A DNA stretch of 64,000 nucleotides from Candidatus Sedimenticola sp. (ex Thyasira tokunagai). GTDB lineage: Bacteria; Pseudomonadota; Gammaproteobacteria; Chromatiales; Chromatiaceae. Positions within the stretch are counted from its first letter, which is position 1. Every line of letters starts with the position of its first letter. The stretch covers positions 2,480,598-2,544,597 of the forward strand of contig CP134874.1 in the NCBI GenBank assembly GCA_037318855.1, read 5' to 3'. A model generated the notes under the pieces. The model ran no database searches. It was not told the DNA's origin and worked only from the letters and a program-made list of their open reading frames with translations. This document shows, piece by piece, positions 1 through 8,842 of this stretch. The translations under genes were made by a program, and so were the position numbers.

Positions 1-44
1 CCCTGAACTTGCTTCATTAACTTCATAAGCTACCATTTATTCTT

Positions 45-289
45 TAACCCAGATTCCGCAGTTGACCGCTCCATTCTGAGGCTAAGTGACTGATATTAAG
101 AGCATTGATATCAATTTATGCTTTCACCCGCTGGGTGAGTCACGCTACGGAGTGAATTGCACGCTTGCGGTGGCGCATGGCGGCGTTACAACTCCTTGCA
201 ATAGACTAACTATTACGCGTCGTTGTGCCTTGCCCTGCACCACCGCAAACGCACACTTCACCCCGTCCAACTGCGGATTCTAGGTTTAA
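45..289. repeat. MITE-like element, family A (about 245 bp)
   Basis: Imperfect terminal inverted repeats of about 25 bp bound this segment: taacccagattccgcagttg at 45-64 and its near reverse complement at 264-289 (caactgcggattctaggtt core). No transposase lies inside. The single 65-codon frame inside it (86-283) reads through the element and has no credible family or ribosome site. It directly abuts a second, unrelated inverted-repeat element at 290. A non-autonomous transposable element is the likely reading; the copy number elsewhere is unknown. Confidence 0.6.
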
Positions 290-447
290 GGAGACTCTGA
301 TCAAGTCATGATTGCTTTACGCCGACTAAAATTGCCCCAGTTTGCTCCGAAGGTTGCAGCAATAGAGTGGCTATTGCCCCTCACTTCGAAACAAACTGGA
401 ACAATTTTATCTCAGCCTAAATCTAACCAGACTTAATCGGAGGCTCC
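290..447. repeat. MITE-like element, family B, copy 1 (158 bp)
   Basis: Starts ggagactctgatcaagtc and ends gacttaatcggaggctcc, which are imperfect inverted repeats of each other (18 bp, about three mismatches). A second copy of exactly 158 bp with highly similar internal sequence is at 39893-40050, and a 60-bp derivative with the same ends is at 41453-41512. There is no coding capacity. Recurrence inside one window is direct evidence of a mobile, non-autonomous repeat. Confidence 0.8.
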
Positions 448-538
448 TTAACGGTAGCTTCAATTAGAAAAACTGTTAATTCCATCCAGTGCATCTGTTG
501 TGACGAACATACCCTCCATCACATCTTTGATGGCACAT

Positions 539-583
539 AAAAAAGCCAAGCGCACATTATTCAGAGAATGCTTGGACTTTTTG
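539..583. terminator. Bidirectional rho-independent terminator-like hairpin
   Basis: The stem aaaagccaagc / gcttggactttt (541-551 and 570-581, one bulged base) has an A-run on its left and a T-run on its right, so it could end transcription in either direction. It insulates the nap promoter region from whatever lies upstream. Confidence 0.55.
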
Positions 584-629
584 TAATTTATTAATAACTA
601 ATGGAATATTTGTACTTTTACTATGAAAT

Positions 630-758
630 ATTGGTATAAATACCAATATAAATAAAAGAATACCAGAGCGTCAAAGTAGGTAATTATATACAGTATAAAT
701 ACCCACTTAGTGGTACTCCCTAATTACCTAAAACACGGCAACCAATTGAATATATTGG
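630..758. promoter_or_regulatory. Dyad-rich AT-rich control region upstream of nap
   Basis: Three inverted repeats are visible: attggtat/ataccaat at 630-637 and 640-647; aggtaatta/taattacct at 678-686 and 721-729; ccaat/attgg at 742-746 and 754-758. The stretch is strongly AT-rich and lies between the terminator at 539-583 and the FNR-type box at 775. A role as binding sites for nitrate- or oxygen-responsive regulators of nap is inferred from position only. Confidence 0.4.
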
Positions 759-774
759 AAATATCATTGTTTAG

Positions 775-788
775 TTGATTAAGGTCAA
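775..788 (+). promoter_or_regulatory. FNR/ANR/DNR-type box for the nap operon
   Basis: TTGAT-TAAG-GTCAA matches the FNR consensus TTGATnnnnATCAA at nine of ten fixed positions. It is about 60 bp upstream of napF. Possible -10 hexamers follow at 802-807 (taatat) or 812-817. Anaerobic activation of nap by an FNR-family regulator is well known in E. coli; here it is inferred from the motif. Confidence 0.55.
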
Positions 789-846
789 TGTTGTTTATTC
801 CTAATATATCGAGAATTGCCCATCGCACTATCACGAGCTGGGTTTG

Positions 847-1362
847 ATGGTTGGGAAAATAAACAGAATGCAGTTTTTGCGGGGTGATTTTCAGGGTGCT
901 GGAGATCCCCTCCGTCCCCCTTGGTCTCTCTCTGAATTACAGTTTCAAGATAAGTGCACAGGCTGTGGTGACTGCATCGAAGCCTGTCCCTATCACCTCA
1001 TCTCAGAGGGCCGGGCAAAGTTCCCCGAGATTGATTTCACCAACTACGGTTGTGACTTCTGCGGTGATTGCGTGACGGCATGCAAGCCGGGAGCACTCCA
1101 GCGCGGAGAAGCCAGTGATAGCTCACCATGGAATCTCAAAGCGACCATTCTACCGGCCTGTCTCTCACTTAATGCTGTTGTCTGCCGTTCTTGTGGCGAG
1201 GCCTGCGAGGAACGGGCAATCAGTTTCAAACTTGAGACTGGTGGAATTGCACGACCACTTCTCGATATGAATTCATGTACAGGCTGCGGTGAGTGTTTTG
1301 CAGTCTGCCCGATAAAAGCAGTAAAAATTTCATCAACCGAATCGCGCAACGAAGCAGCGTGA
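847..1362 (+). CDS. napF: Ferredoxin-type protein NapF
   Basis: Cytoplasmic iron-sulfur protein that assists maturation of NapA and electron flow in periplasmic nitrate reduction. The 171-residue product has four cysteine clusters: CTGCGDCIEACP near the N-terminus, CDFCGDCVTAC, a degenerate CRSCGEAC, and a C-terminal CTGCGECFAVCP, the usual NapF pattern. ATG 847 is preferred over TTG 844; ATG 868 is also possible, and the RPPWS motif before the first cluster aligns with E. coli NapF either way. First gene of a napFDAGHBC operon, 23 bp before napD, probably under the FNR-type box at 775-788. Confidence 0.88.
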   Translation: MVGKINRMQFLRGDFQGAGDPLRPPWSLSELQFQDKCTGCGDCIEACPYHLISEGRAKFPEIDFTNYGCDFCGDCVTACKPGALQRGEASDSSPWNLKATILPACLSLNAVVCRSCGEACEERAISFKLETGGIARPLLDMNSCTGCGECFAVCPIKAVKISSTESRNEAA

Positions 1363-1385
1363 AGGGAGTGAGGCAACGTTAAATT

Positions 1386-1649
1386 ATGAATGTATGCAGC
1401 GTTATTGTTCATGCCAAACCGGAGAATTGTGGTGTAGTACAGACCCGGCTAGAGGCGCTTCCCGGCGTAGAGGTTCACGGTGGGGAAGATGAGGGGAAAT
1501 TGATTGTTACTGTGGAGGATGCCGGCGATATATCGGCGGCGGACACCATGATGGCATTTAATTCGGTGGAAGGCGTAATCAGTTCGATCTTGATTTACCA
1601 CTATGGTGGTGACGATCTTGGAGAGGAGGTAATACGTGAAGTTAACTAG
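1386..1649 (+). CDS. napD: NapA signal-peptide chaperone NapD
   Basis: Small cytoplasmic chaperone that binds the twin-arginine signal peptide of NapA and delays export until the cofactor is inserted. The 87-residue length and ferredoxin-like pattern fit Nap[12 protein letters not shown] at the N-terminus, a central LPGVEVHG and a late [11 protein letters not shown] strand. Its last 14 bases overlap the start of napA, and the napA ribosome site gaggaggt (1623-1630) lies inside napD, so translation of chaperone and client is probably coupled. Confidence 0.88.
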   Translation: MNVCSVIVHAKPENCGVVQTRLEALPGVEVHGGEDEGKLIVTVEDAGDISAADTMMAFNSVEGVISSILIYHYGGDDLGEEVIREVN

Positions 1650-4155
1650 ACGTGATTTTGTAAAGAGCAATGCCATTGCGGCGGCAGCATCCGTGGCGGG
1701 AGTTACCCTACCGATGGGCAAGGCTGCACTGGCGGCTGGAGAGGATGATGGTATTCGTTGGGACAAGGCAGCCTGCCGCTACTGTGGTACCGGTTGTAGT
1801 GTCCTGATGGGGGTGAAAGACGGCAAGGTGGTAGCATCACAGGGTGACCCTGATGCACCGGTAAACAAGGGCCTGAACTGTATTAAAGGCTACTTCCTGC
1901 CAAAGATCCTTTACGGAAAGGATCGCCTGACCCAACCGTTGTTGAGGAAAAAGGGTGGCAAGTTTGACAAGAACGGCAAGTTTGAGCCTGTGAGCTGGGA
2001 CGAGGCGTTCGATGTTATGGCCGATAAGTGGAAAGCCGCACTGAAGAAGGGCGGACCTACCAATGTCGGTATGTTCGGCTCCGGTCAGTGGACCGTATGG
2101 GAAGGTTATGCCGCCTCCAAATTGATGAAGGCCGGTTTCCTCTCCAACAACCTGGACCCCAATGCCCGTCACTGCATGGCCTCTGCGGTGGGTGCTTTCA
2201 TCCGTGCCTTCGGTATTGATGAGCCGATGGGCTGCTATGACGATCTGGAGCATGCAGATGTCTTTGTACTCTGGGGCGCCAACATGGCGGAGATGCATCC
2301 TATTCTCTGGTCACGACTGACGGATACCCGCCTGACCAAGAAGGATTGCGAAGTGCACGTGCTCTCAACCTATGAGCATCGCTGCTATGAGTTGGCCGAT
2401 AACGGTATGGTGTTTACTCCCCAGAGTGATCTGGCGATCGCCAATTACATCGCCAACTACATCATCCAGAACAAGGCCTATAACAAGGACTTCATTGGTA
2501 AGCACGTTAACTTTACCAAGACGCCTACAGACATCGGTTATGGTCTGCGTCCTGACCATCCTTTGGAGAAGAAGGCGAAAAACGCTGGTAAGGGTACACT
2601 CAGCAAGATCAGCTTTGAGGAGTACACCAAGTCGGTAGCGCCTTACACGGTAGAGAAGGCCAGTGAAATCTCCGGTGTTCCCAAGAAAAATCTTGAGAGA
2701 CTGGCCAAGGTCTACGCCGATCCCAATAAGAAGGTTACCTCTTACTGGACAATGGGTATGAATCAGCACACCCGTGGTGTGTGGATGAACGGTCTGGTCT
2801 ATAACATCCATCTGTTGATGGGTAAGATCTCAGAGCCGGGCAACAGCCCGTTCTCTCTCACCGGCCAGCCATCAGCCTGTGGTACCGCCCGAGAAGTGGG
2901 TACTTTCTGTCATCGTCTGCCTGCTGATTTGGTAGTGAAGAAAGAGCCACACCGCAACTTCTCAGAGAAGGTGTGGAAAATGCCCAAAGGTTCACTGAAC
3001 GGCAAGGTGGGTTACCACGCTGTGAAGATGCACCGCATGTTGAAAGACGGCAAGATGAACTGCTTCTGGGTTCAGTGCAACAACAATATGCAGGCCGCCG
3101 CCAACATGAACGAGGAGTCCTATCCCGGTTGGCGTAATCCTGACAACTTCATCACCGTAACCGACCCCTACCCAACGGTTTCCGCCATGGCGGCAGACTT
3201 GGTACTGCCTACCTCCATGTGGATCGAGAAAGAGGGCGCCTACGGTAATGCGGAACGTCGCACCCAGTTCTGGCGTCAGCAGGTTAAAGGGCCAGGTGAA
3301 TCCAAGTCAGATCTCTGGCAGTTGATGGAGTTCGCCAAGCGCTTCACGATGGAAGAGGTGTGGCCTGCTGCAGTACTCGATCAGAAACCTGAGTATAAGG
3401 GTAAAACCCTGTACGAAGTGTTGTATGAGAATGGTCAGGTCAACAAATTCCCGTATGAAGGGAAGGTCACTGATGATCGTGGCAACGAGTACCAGAACGA
3501 CGAGAGCGAGCACTTCGGTTACTACGTACAGAAGGGGCTCTTTGAAGAGTACCGGATGTTCAACTCTGCTGCCGATATCATCAAAAAGGGCCATGAGATG
3601 GCACCGTTTGAGGAGTATCACAAGACACGCGGTATGCGCTGGCCGGTGATTGACGGTAAAGAGACTCTGTGGCGTTTCCGTGAGGGCTACGATAAGCACG
3701 TCCCTGCAGGTGAAGGCGTTAAGTTCTACGGGAAACCTGATGGTAAAGCTAACATCATCACTGCCCCATACGAGCCGGCTGCCGAGCCACCGGATGCTGA
3801 ATACGACACCTGGCTCTGCACCGGACGTGTACTGGAGCACTGGCATTCGGGTTCAATGACCCGTCGTGTGCCTGAGCTCTATCGGGCGGTGCCTGATGCA
3901 GTGCTGTTTATGCATAAGAAGGATGCCAAGAAACGCAAGCTGCGCAATGGTCAGATGGCGAAGATCACGTCACGTCGTGGTGAGATCATCGCCCGGGTAG
4001 AAACCCGTGGCCGTAACCGTGTACCGGAGGGGCTGGTGTTTGTCCCCTGGTTCGATGCCAGCCGCTTGATCAACAAGGTCACACTGGATCAGACTGATCC
4101 GCTCTCGAAAGAGACGGATTACAAGAAGTGTGCCGTGAAGATCACCAAGGCATAG
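1636..4155 (+). CDS. napA: Periplasmic nitrate reductase catalytic subunit NapA
   Basis: Reduces nitrate to nitrite in the periplasm at a Mo-bis(MGD) centre. The 839-residue protein starts at GTG 1636 behind gaggaggt and opens with a twin-arginine signal (TRRDFVK). A CxxCxxxC...C motif at about residues 47-84 (CRYCGTGC ... NCIKG) binds the [4Fe-4S] cluster; the cysteine in NARHCMASA near residue 180 is the expected Mo ligand. Length agrees with E. coli NapA (828). MoaA, needed for the cofactor, is encoded just downstream at 7486. A strong hairpin follows the stop at 4163-4190. Confidence 0.97.
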   Translation: MKLTRRDFVKSNAIAAAASVAGVTLPMGKAALAAGEDDGIRWDKAACRYCGTGCSVLMGVKDGKVVASQGDPDAPVNKGLNCIKGYFLPKILYGKDRLTQPLLRKKGGKFDKNGKFEPVSWDEAFDVMADKWKAALKKGGPTNVGMFGSGQWTVWEGYAASKLMKAGFLSNNLDPNARHCMASAVGAFIRAFGIDEPMGCYDDLEHADVFVLWGANMAEMHPILWSRLTDTRLTKKDCEVHVLSTYEHRCYELADNGMVFTPQSDLAIANYIANYIIQNKAYNKDFIGKHVNFTKTPTDIGYGLRPDHPLEKKAKNAGKGTLSKISFEEYTKSVAPYTVEKASEISGVPKKNLERLAKVYADPNKKVTSYWTMGMNQHTRGVWMNGLVYNIHLLMGKISEPGNSPFSLTGQPSACGTAREVGTFCHRLPADLVVKKEPHRNFSEKVWKMPKGSLNGKVGYHAVKMHRMLKDGKMNCFWVQCNNNMQAAANMNEESYPGWRNPDNFITVTDPYPTVSAMAADLVLPTSMWIEKEGAYGNAERRTQFWRQQVKGPGESKSDLWQLMEFAKRFTMEEVWPAAVLDQKPEYKGKTLYEVLYENGQVNKFPYEGKVTDDRGNEYQNDESEHFGYYVQKGLFEEYRMFNSAADIIKKGHEMAPFEEYHKTRGMRWPVIDGKETLWRFREGYDKHVPAGEGVKFYGKPDGKANIITAPYEPAAEPPDAEYDTWLCTGRVLEHWHSGSMTRRVPELYRAVPDAVLFMHKKDAKKRKLRNGQMAKITSRRGEIIARVETRGRNRVPEGLVFVPWFDASRLINKVTLDQTDPLSKETDYKKCAVKITKA

Positions 4156-4162
4156 GGTAATT

Positions 4163-4195
4163 CTCCGTTCCGGATGAAACCGGAACGGGGGTTTT
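4163..4195 (+). terminator. Intra-operon hairpin between napA and napG
   Basis: An 11-bp GC-rich stem (4163-4173 with 4180-4190, loop atgaaa) is followed by gtttt. The T-run is short, so it may be a partial terminator or an mRNA 3' stabiliser that raises NapA over the downstream redox partners. Confidence 0.55.
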
Positions 4196-4261
4196 AAAGT
4201 GAAGAAACTGATACCGAATCGATACCCAGTTAAGTAGTTAAAGTTGGGATGCAGTATTGAG

Positions 4262-5128
4262 ATGAGTGATTCAGGTAACAATCAGAGCATGAAAGAGGGT
4301 TTGAACCGCAGGCAGTTTCTGGGCAAAACGCTTAAGACTGCGTGTGGGGTTGGCTTGATAGGTTTGGGGCTTGGCATGTATGCGAAGCGAGCCTCATCCC
4401 TACCTGCTACGGCAATTCGTCCACCGGGGGCCATTCCGGAAGATGAATTTCTCGGTGCCTGTATTCGTTGCGGCTTGTGTGTACGGGATTGTCCCTACGA
4501 CATACTCAAGCTGGGACAGTTGGGTGACGAGGTGCCGACCGGCACACCTTATTTCACGGCCCGGACCGGCCCCTGTGAGATGTGTGATGACATCCCATGT
4601 ATTCCGGTCTGTCCGACCAATGCGCTGGATCATAGCCTGACCGATATCAACCAATCCCGTATGGGGCTGGCAGTGGTAGTGGATCAGGAGACCTGTATCG
4701 CTTTTCTTGGCCTGCGCTGTGAGGTCTGTTTCAACGTCTGTCCGGTCAGGGGTGATGCAATCACTCTCGACATGCTGCACAACACACGCTCAGGAAAGCA
4801 CGCACTGTTTATACCGGTGGTGCACTCAGAAGCCTGTACCGGCTGTGGGCTGTGTGAGAAAGCGTGCATTTTGGAAGAGGCGGCGATAAAGGTTTTCCCG
4901 ATGCATCTGGCAAAGGGTGAACTGGGCGAACACTATCGAGTCGGTTGGGAAGAGAAAGAGAGGGCAGGGGAAGCACTGGTGACACCGGACGTAGAGCATC
5001 AATACAACCTTCCTGAAGGGGTGCGCTACGACTTGCAGGGTAAGGGGTTAATTATCGATCAGGACGAGGCTGAGATTCCGGTCTCATCCAATCCACTCGA
5101 TACCCTGAACCGCGGTATTGGAGATTAA
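4262..5128 (+). CDS. napG: Ferredoxin-type protein NapG
   Basis: Periplasmic, membrane-associated iron-sulfur protein that with NapH passes quinol electrons toward NapA. A twin-arginine signal (NRRQFLGK) lies in the first 20 residues. Four cysteine clusters follow: CIRCGLCVRDCP, CEMCDDIPCIPVCP, CEVCFNVCP and CTGCGLCEKAC. The frame is open from TTG 4244; ATG 4262 is taken as start, giving 288 residues, and ATG 4289 would still keep the signal. Only 3 bp separate its stop from napH. Confidence 0.92.
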   Translation: MSDSGNNQSMKEGLNRRQFLGKTLKTACGVGLIGLGLGMYAKRASSLPATAIRPPGAIPEDEFLGACIRCGLCVRDCPYDILKLGQLGDEVPTGTPYFTARTGPCEMCDDIPCIPVCPTNALDHSLTDINQSRMGLAVVVDQETCIAFLGLRCEVCFNVCPVRGDAITLDMLHNTRSGKHALFIPVVHSEACTGCGLCEKACILEEAAIKVFPMHLAKGELGEHYRVGWEEKERAGEALVTPDVEHQYNLPEGVRYDLQGKGLIIDQDEAEIPVSSNPLDTLNRGIGD

Positions 5129-5131
5129 ACG

Positions 5132-6079
5132 ATGACAGACAGCGTTAAAGTAGGTGCTGAAGCCATCGCAACCAAGGGTTGGGTGAAAGCTCACCAGTGG
5201 TTGATTCTCCGTCGGCTTAGCCAGTTGTCGATTCTTGCGCTCTTTATGATCAGCCCGCTGTTGGTTGATCGTCTGGAAAGGGAGACATGGTTGGTCAAGG
5301 GCAACCTGGCCTCCAGCATGACGCTGGATGTGCTGCCGCTGACCGATCCTCATATCCTGCTTCAGGCGATATTGGCCGGTGTCGAGCCACACCAGGATGC
5401 CATTATCGGTGTCGTGATCGTGATCCTCTTCTACTTGCTGGTAGGAGGGCGGGTCTACTGCTCATGGGTCTGTCCCGTGAACATGGTTACCGACACTGCT
5501 GATTGGCTGCGTAGAAAGCTGGGTTTTAAGTCAGGTACTACGATTTCCAGGTCTACACGCTACTGGATGTTGGCTCTGACGCTGATCCTGCCGCTGGTGA
5601 CCGGCTCGATTGTCTGGGAACTGTTCAACCCGGTGTCGATGATGTTTCGCGGCATCGTCTTCGGGGTGGGCATGGCCTGGGTGATGGTGCTGGGGATCCT
5701 CCTCTTCGACCTGCTTATCGCCAGGGACGGTTGGTGTGGAAGGCTCTGTCCCGTGGGTGCTTTTTACAGCCTGCTTGGCAAGAAAAGTGTGCTGCAGGTG
5801 GTGGCTGACAAACGCGAACAGTGTGATGACTGTATGGACTGTTTTATGGTCTGTCCTGAGGCTCAGGTAATCAATCCTGCGCTGAAAGGCGCGGAGAAAG
5901 GGCTTGGTCCTGTCATATCGTCGTCAGAGTGCACTAATTGCGGGCGCTGTATTGATGTATGTGCAGAGGATGTTTTTCACTTTGGAACCAGATTTACCCA
6001 CTACAAGGTAATTGCTAACGGAAAAGAGAGCGGCCCTGACGCAACACCCAAGGCCCATCACTTTACTGATGCAGCTTGA
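5132..6079 (+). CDS. napH: Quinol dehydrogenase membrane component NapH
   Basis: Integral membrane iron-sulfur protein of the NapGH quinol-oxidising module. The 315-residue product has about four hydrophobic segments in its first 220 residues, two cytoplasmic-face CxxxCP motifs between them (CSWVCPVN and CGRLCPVGAF), and two ferredoxin clusters at the C-terminal end (CDDCMDCFMVCP and CTNCGRCIDVCA). It follows napG by 3 bp and precedes napB by 42 bp. The same module recurs at 24752 as part of a fusion protein. Confidence 0.93.
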   Translation: MTDSVKVGAEAIATKGWVKAHQWLILRRLSQLSILALFMISPLLVDRLERETWLVKGNLASSMTLDVLPLTDPHILLQAILAGVEPHQDAIIGVVIVILFYLLVGGRVYCSWVCPVNMVTDTADWLRRKLGFKSGTTISRSTRYWMLALTLILPLVTGSIVWELFNPVSMMFRGIVFGVGMAWVMVLGILLFDLLIARDGWCGRLCPVGAFYSLLGKKSVLQVVADKREQCDDCMDCFMVCPEAQVINPALKGAEKGLGPVISSSECTNCGRCIDVCAEDVFHFGTRFTHYKVIANGKESGPDATPKAHHFTDAA

Positions 6080-6121
6080 TATATAACGGTAGTCCAGAAA
6101 TCTAGATTGATGGAGATTATG

Positions 6122-6550
6122 ATGAAAAAAATATTTGTAACTCTTTTGGCCGCGCTGGCGGTCATGATGTTCACAGGTAGTGCTATAGCTGGCATTTCCT
6201 CTCTGCGTGGAGGCCAGGAGCTCACTTCTGATGCCAAAAAACCGGCAAAAAAGAAGCAGATGATTGTCGAAGGTGGAATTGAACGGAGCTATAAAGAGCA
6301 ACCGCCAATGATTCCTCACAAGATTGATAAGGATAAGATCAATCTCAAGAGCAACACCTGCATGAACTGCCACAGTGAAAAAACCTACGAGAAGAAGAAA
6401 GCACCTAAAGTGGGTGACAGCCACTACGTCACACGTGACGATAAGGTGCAGGAGACAATCTCCAGTCGCCGTTACTTCTGTAACCAGTGTCATGCGGCAC
6501 AGGTCAATGCAAATTCGTTGGTTGATAACTCCTTTGAGGGGGCCAAGTAG
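6122..6550 (+). CDS. napB: Diheme cytochrome c subunit NapB
   Basis: Periplasmic electron-transfer subunit of nitrate reductase. The product has a Sec signal peptide (MKKIFVTLLAALAVMMF, cleavage near AIA) and two CxxCH heme sites, CMNCH and CNQCH, with the histidine-bearing PPMIPHKID stretch typical of NapB. ATG 6122 is chosen because gatggag sits 7 bases upstream; ATG 6119 and TTG 6107 are in frame. A terminator-like hairpin follows at 6568-6604. Confidence 0.93.
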   Translation: MKKIFVTLLAALAVMMFTGSAIAGISSLRGGQELTSDAKKPAKKKQMIVEGGIERSYKEQPPMIPHKIDKDKINLKSNTCMNCHSEKTYEKKKAPKVGDSHYVTRDDKVQETISSRRYFCNQCHAAQVNANSLVDNSFEGAK

Positions 6551-6567
6551 GCTATAATAGCTGGCAG

Positions 6568-6604
6568 CAGCGCTCCTGGTTATTCTGATCGGGGGCGCTG
6601 TTTT
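6568..6604 (+). terminator. Rho-independent terminator after napB
   Basis: Stem cagcgctcc (6568-6576) pairs with ggggcgctg (6592-6600, one G-U pair) and is followed by tttt. With the 252-bp napB-napC gap, it suggests napC is transcribed at a lower level or from its own promoter. Confidence 0.6.
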
Positions 6605-6802
6605 CCAATTATTGATGTGTCGGTCAATGGATATATCATCAACCAAGAGAGGGACGCCGAGATGCTCACGTTACTCTACGGTTTTATGTTAATTGTCAAG
6701 CACATACCATATATTTTTAATCTGCCTTCGAGGTAGTCGGGGATCCACCCGATTGATCTTGCACGGGTGAGTAAGTAGATCTGATAGAGAATAGGTTTAA
6801 CC

Positions 6803-7369
6803 ATGACTGTAGGCACAAAACGTGGAACCATCAGCCTGTTGGTAATAGGTGTTGTAATGGGTGTTGCCCTCTGGGGTGGCTTTAACTGGACACTGGATTT
6901 GACCAATACCGAGGAGTTTTGCATCTCCTGCCATGAGATGGAGGCAACCCCCTATGTGGAGTTGGAGGAGACGATTCACTTCTCAAACCGGACCGGTGTA
7001 CGCGCAACCTGCCCGGACTGCCATGTTCCCAGGCCATGGATTCATAAAATCATACGTAAAATCAAGGCCAGTAACGAGCTCTACCACCACTTCATAACTG
7101 GAGATGTGGACACTCCTGAGAAGTTCGAGGAGAAGCGTCTTCACCTTGCCCAGAATGTCTGGACGGCAATGAAAGACACCGACTCTCGTGAGTGTCGTAA
7201 CTGCCACGACTTTGATTCCATGGATTTTGATCGTCAGGAGAGCCGTAGCGCCGAAGCACATGACGAGGCGATTGAAAACAACTGGACCTGTATCGATTGT
7301 CACAAAGGCATTGCACACTCACTGCCTGAAGGTTTTGATCCTATGGAGCACATGCCCGGGGGGGAATAA
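6803..7369 (+). CDS. napC: Tetraheme membrane-anchored cytochrome NapC
   Basis: NapC/NirT-family quinol dehydrogenase that hands electrons to NapB and NapA. One N-terminal transmembrane helix (about residues 9-28) anchors a periplasmic domain with four CxxCH motifs: CISCH, CPDCH, CRNCH and CIDCH. Length 188 is close to the usual 190-200. It is separated from napB by a terminator and 250 bp, so it may have a separate promoter, though it still closes the napFDAGHBC set. A terminator follows at 7395-7437. Confidence 0.94.
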   Translation: MTVGTKRGTISLLVIGVVMGVALWGGFNWTLDLTNTEEFCISCHEMEATPYVELEETIHFSNRTGVRATCPDCHVPRPWIHKIIRKIKASNELYHHFITGDVDTPEKFEEKRLHLAQNVWTAMKDTDSRECRNCHDFDSMDFDRQESRSAEAHDEAIENNWTCIDCHKGIAHSLPEGFDPMEHMPGGE

Positions 7370-7394
7370 TCCTTTAAATAGCAAGGTTGAAAGG

Positions 7395-7437
7395 ATAGCC
7401 CGGTGGAGAGCGTCTCTTCGCCGGGCTATTGTTTTTT
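7395..7437 (+). terminator. Rho-independent terminator after napC
   Basis: A perfect 9-bp stem, atagcccgg (7395-7403) with ccgggctat (7421-7429), runs directly into tgtttttt. It ends the nap transcript before moaA. Confidence 0.75.
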
Positions 7438-7485
7438 GCCGGTTAAAAGAGAAGAATGGTGTACCTCCAGTTCAAGGTGTAGTAG

Positions 7486-8466
7486 ATGACTGAATTGATT
7501 GATCGTTACGGTCGAAAGATCGAGTACCTCCGTATCTCCGTGACAGACCGTTGCGATTTGCGCTGTTTCTACTGCATCCCAAAAGGATTTAAAGGATTTA
7601 CAGAGAACGAAAACCGCCTCTCCCTCGATGAGTTCTTACGGCTGATACGTATTTTCAGTGAACTGGGAGTGAGCAAGCTGCGCCTTACCGGTGGCGAGCC
7701 TCTGGTGCGTAAGGACATTGGTGAGATGGTGCGTGGTATAGCCGCTCTGCCGGGTGTTGAAGACTTCTCCATGAGTACCAATGCCTCCAATCTGGCAGAA
7801 CATGCTCAGATGCTCAAAGAGTCTGGAATTGGTCGTATCAACGTCAGTCTCGATACGTTGAAGCCCGATGTTTTCAAGGAGATCACACAAGGCGACCTCA
7901 CCAAGGTGATAGACGGTTTGATGGCGGCCAAGGCCGCTGATCTTCACCCCATCAAGATCAACATGGTGGTGATGAAAGATCTCAACTTTGACGAGATCGG
8001 CGATATGGTCGATTTCTGCCTGGAGCACCGCTTCACCCTGCGTTTTATAGAGACCATGCCGGTTGGTGCAGGCGGGCAGAGTGCGAAGGACCACTATGTC
8101 AGTCTGGATGATGTACGTAAAAAACTTGAGGAGCGTTTTGAACTGGAACCGGCGCGTATGACCGGTGCCGGTCCGGCAAAATATCTGAAGGTTGTGGGTA
8201 AGCGACTAAAGATCGGCTTTATTACCCCCATGTCCCAGCATTTCTGCGAAGACTGCAACCGGGTACGTCTCTCTTCAGAGGGAACCCTTTACCTCTGTCT
8301 CGGGCAGAATGACAAACTGGAATTCCGGCCACTACTGCGGCAAAACCTCAGTGATGACGAGCTGAAAGAGGCGATTCTGGAAGCGATCAAACGCAAACCT
8401 GAGAAACATGAGTTCAACGACTCACCCGATCAGGTGGTGCGCGTCATGTCGATGACAGGCGGTTAA
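7486..8466 (+). CDS. moaA: GTP 3',8-cyclase MoaA
   Basis: Radical SAM enzyme that makes 3',8-cyclo-GTP from GTP, the first step of molybdopterin synthesis. The 326-residue protein has the CxxxCxxC cluster motif CDLRCFYC near residue 23, the LTGGEPLVR substrate/SAM motif, the C-terminal second cluster (CEDCNRVRL ... C) and the conserved GG end (SMTGG). It stands alone behind the nap terminator; no other moa gene is in the window. Placement beside napA fits supply of its Mo cofactor. Confidence 0.95.
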   Translation: MTELIDRYGRKIEYLRISVTDRCDLRCFYCIPKGFKGFTENENRLSLDEFLRLIRIFSELGVSKLRLTGGEPLVRKDIGEMVRGIAALPGVEDFSMSTNASNLAEHAQMLKESGIGRINVSLDTLKPDVFKEITQGDLTKVIDGLMAAKAADLHPIKINMVVMKDLNFDEIGDMVDFCLEHRFTLRFIETMPVGAGGQSAKDHYVSLDDVRKKLEERFELEPARMTGAGPAKYLKVVGKRLKIGFITPMSQHFCEDCNRVRLSSEGTLYLCLGQNDKLEFRPLLRQNLSDDELKEAILEAIKRKPEKHEFNDSPDQVVRVMSMTGG

Positions 8467-8485
8467 TTCAAAGAAATAAAATGCT

Positions 8486-8542
8486 TCAGCCGCAAATGAA
8501 CGCGAATAAACGGAAATATATATCTCTTTGATTTGCGGCTGA
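8486..8542. repeat. 12-bp perfect inverted repeat between convergent genes
   Basis: tcagccgcaaat (8486-8497) and atttgcggctga (8531-8542) form a perfect stem around a 33-nt AT-rich loop between moaA and the convergent yciI, whose stop is immediately adjacent. There is no T-run. It could be a dispersed intergenic repeat or a transcript-end structure. Confidence 0.5.
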
Positions 8543-8842
8543 CTAGGGCAGTACTTTTCGGTAGGGTTTGACCACTACAGAGGTAAATACGCCGGTTAGG
8601 GTGTAGGGGTCTTGTTCCGACCACTCACGGGCCTCTTCCAAGGAAGTGAACTCAGCAATGATCAGGCTGCCGGTAAAGCCTGCGGACCCGGGATCTTCGC
8701 TGTCGATAGCGGGGTGGGGGCCGGCTACCAGCAGTCTACCCTCGTTCTGTAGCACCTTAATGCGTTCAATGTGCTCAGGTCGGGCCTGCAGCCGTGCTTC
8801 CAGGCTATCTTCCCGGTCTGTTCCCATAATGGCGTAGAACAT
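8543..8842 (-). CDS. yciI: YciI-family protein
   Basis: Small cytoplasmic protein of the YciI (dimeric alpha-beta barrel) family; its reaction is not established. The 99 residues show the family's N-terminal FYAIMGTD, the central RLLVAGPHPA and the terminal KPYRKVLP, with conserved His and Asp residues in the proposed active cleft. Its start directly abuts the stop of yciB, and the two are probably co-transcribed on the minus strand, as the same genes lie near each other in enterobacteria. Confidence 0.85.
   Translation of the reverse strand: MFYAIMGTDREDSLEARLQARPEHIERIKVLQNEGRLLVAGPHPAIDSEDPGSAGFTGSLIIAEFTSLEEAREWSEQDPYTLTGVFTSVVVKPYRKVLP

Noticed and set aside
86..283. 65-codon ORF near the window start
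   Set aside because: It lies wholly inside the inverted-repeat element 45-289, has no ribosome site and no recognisable family.
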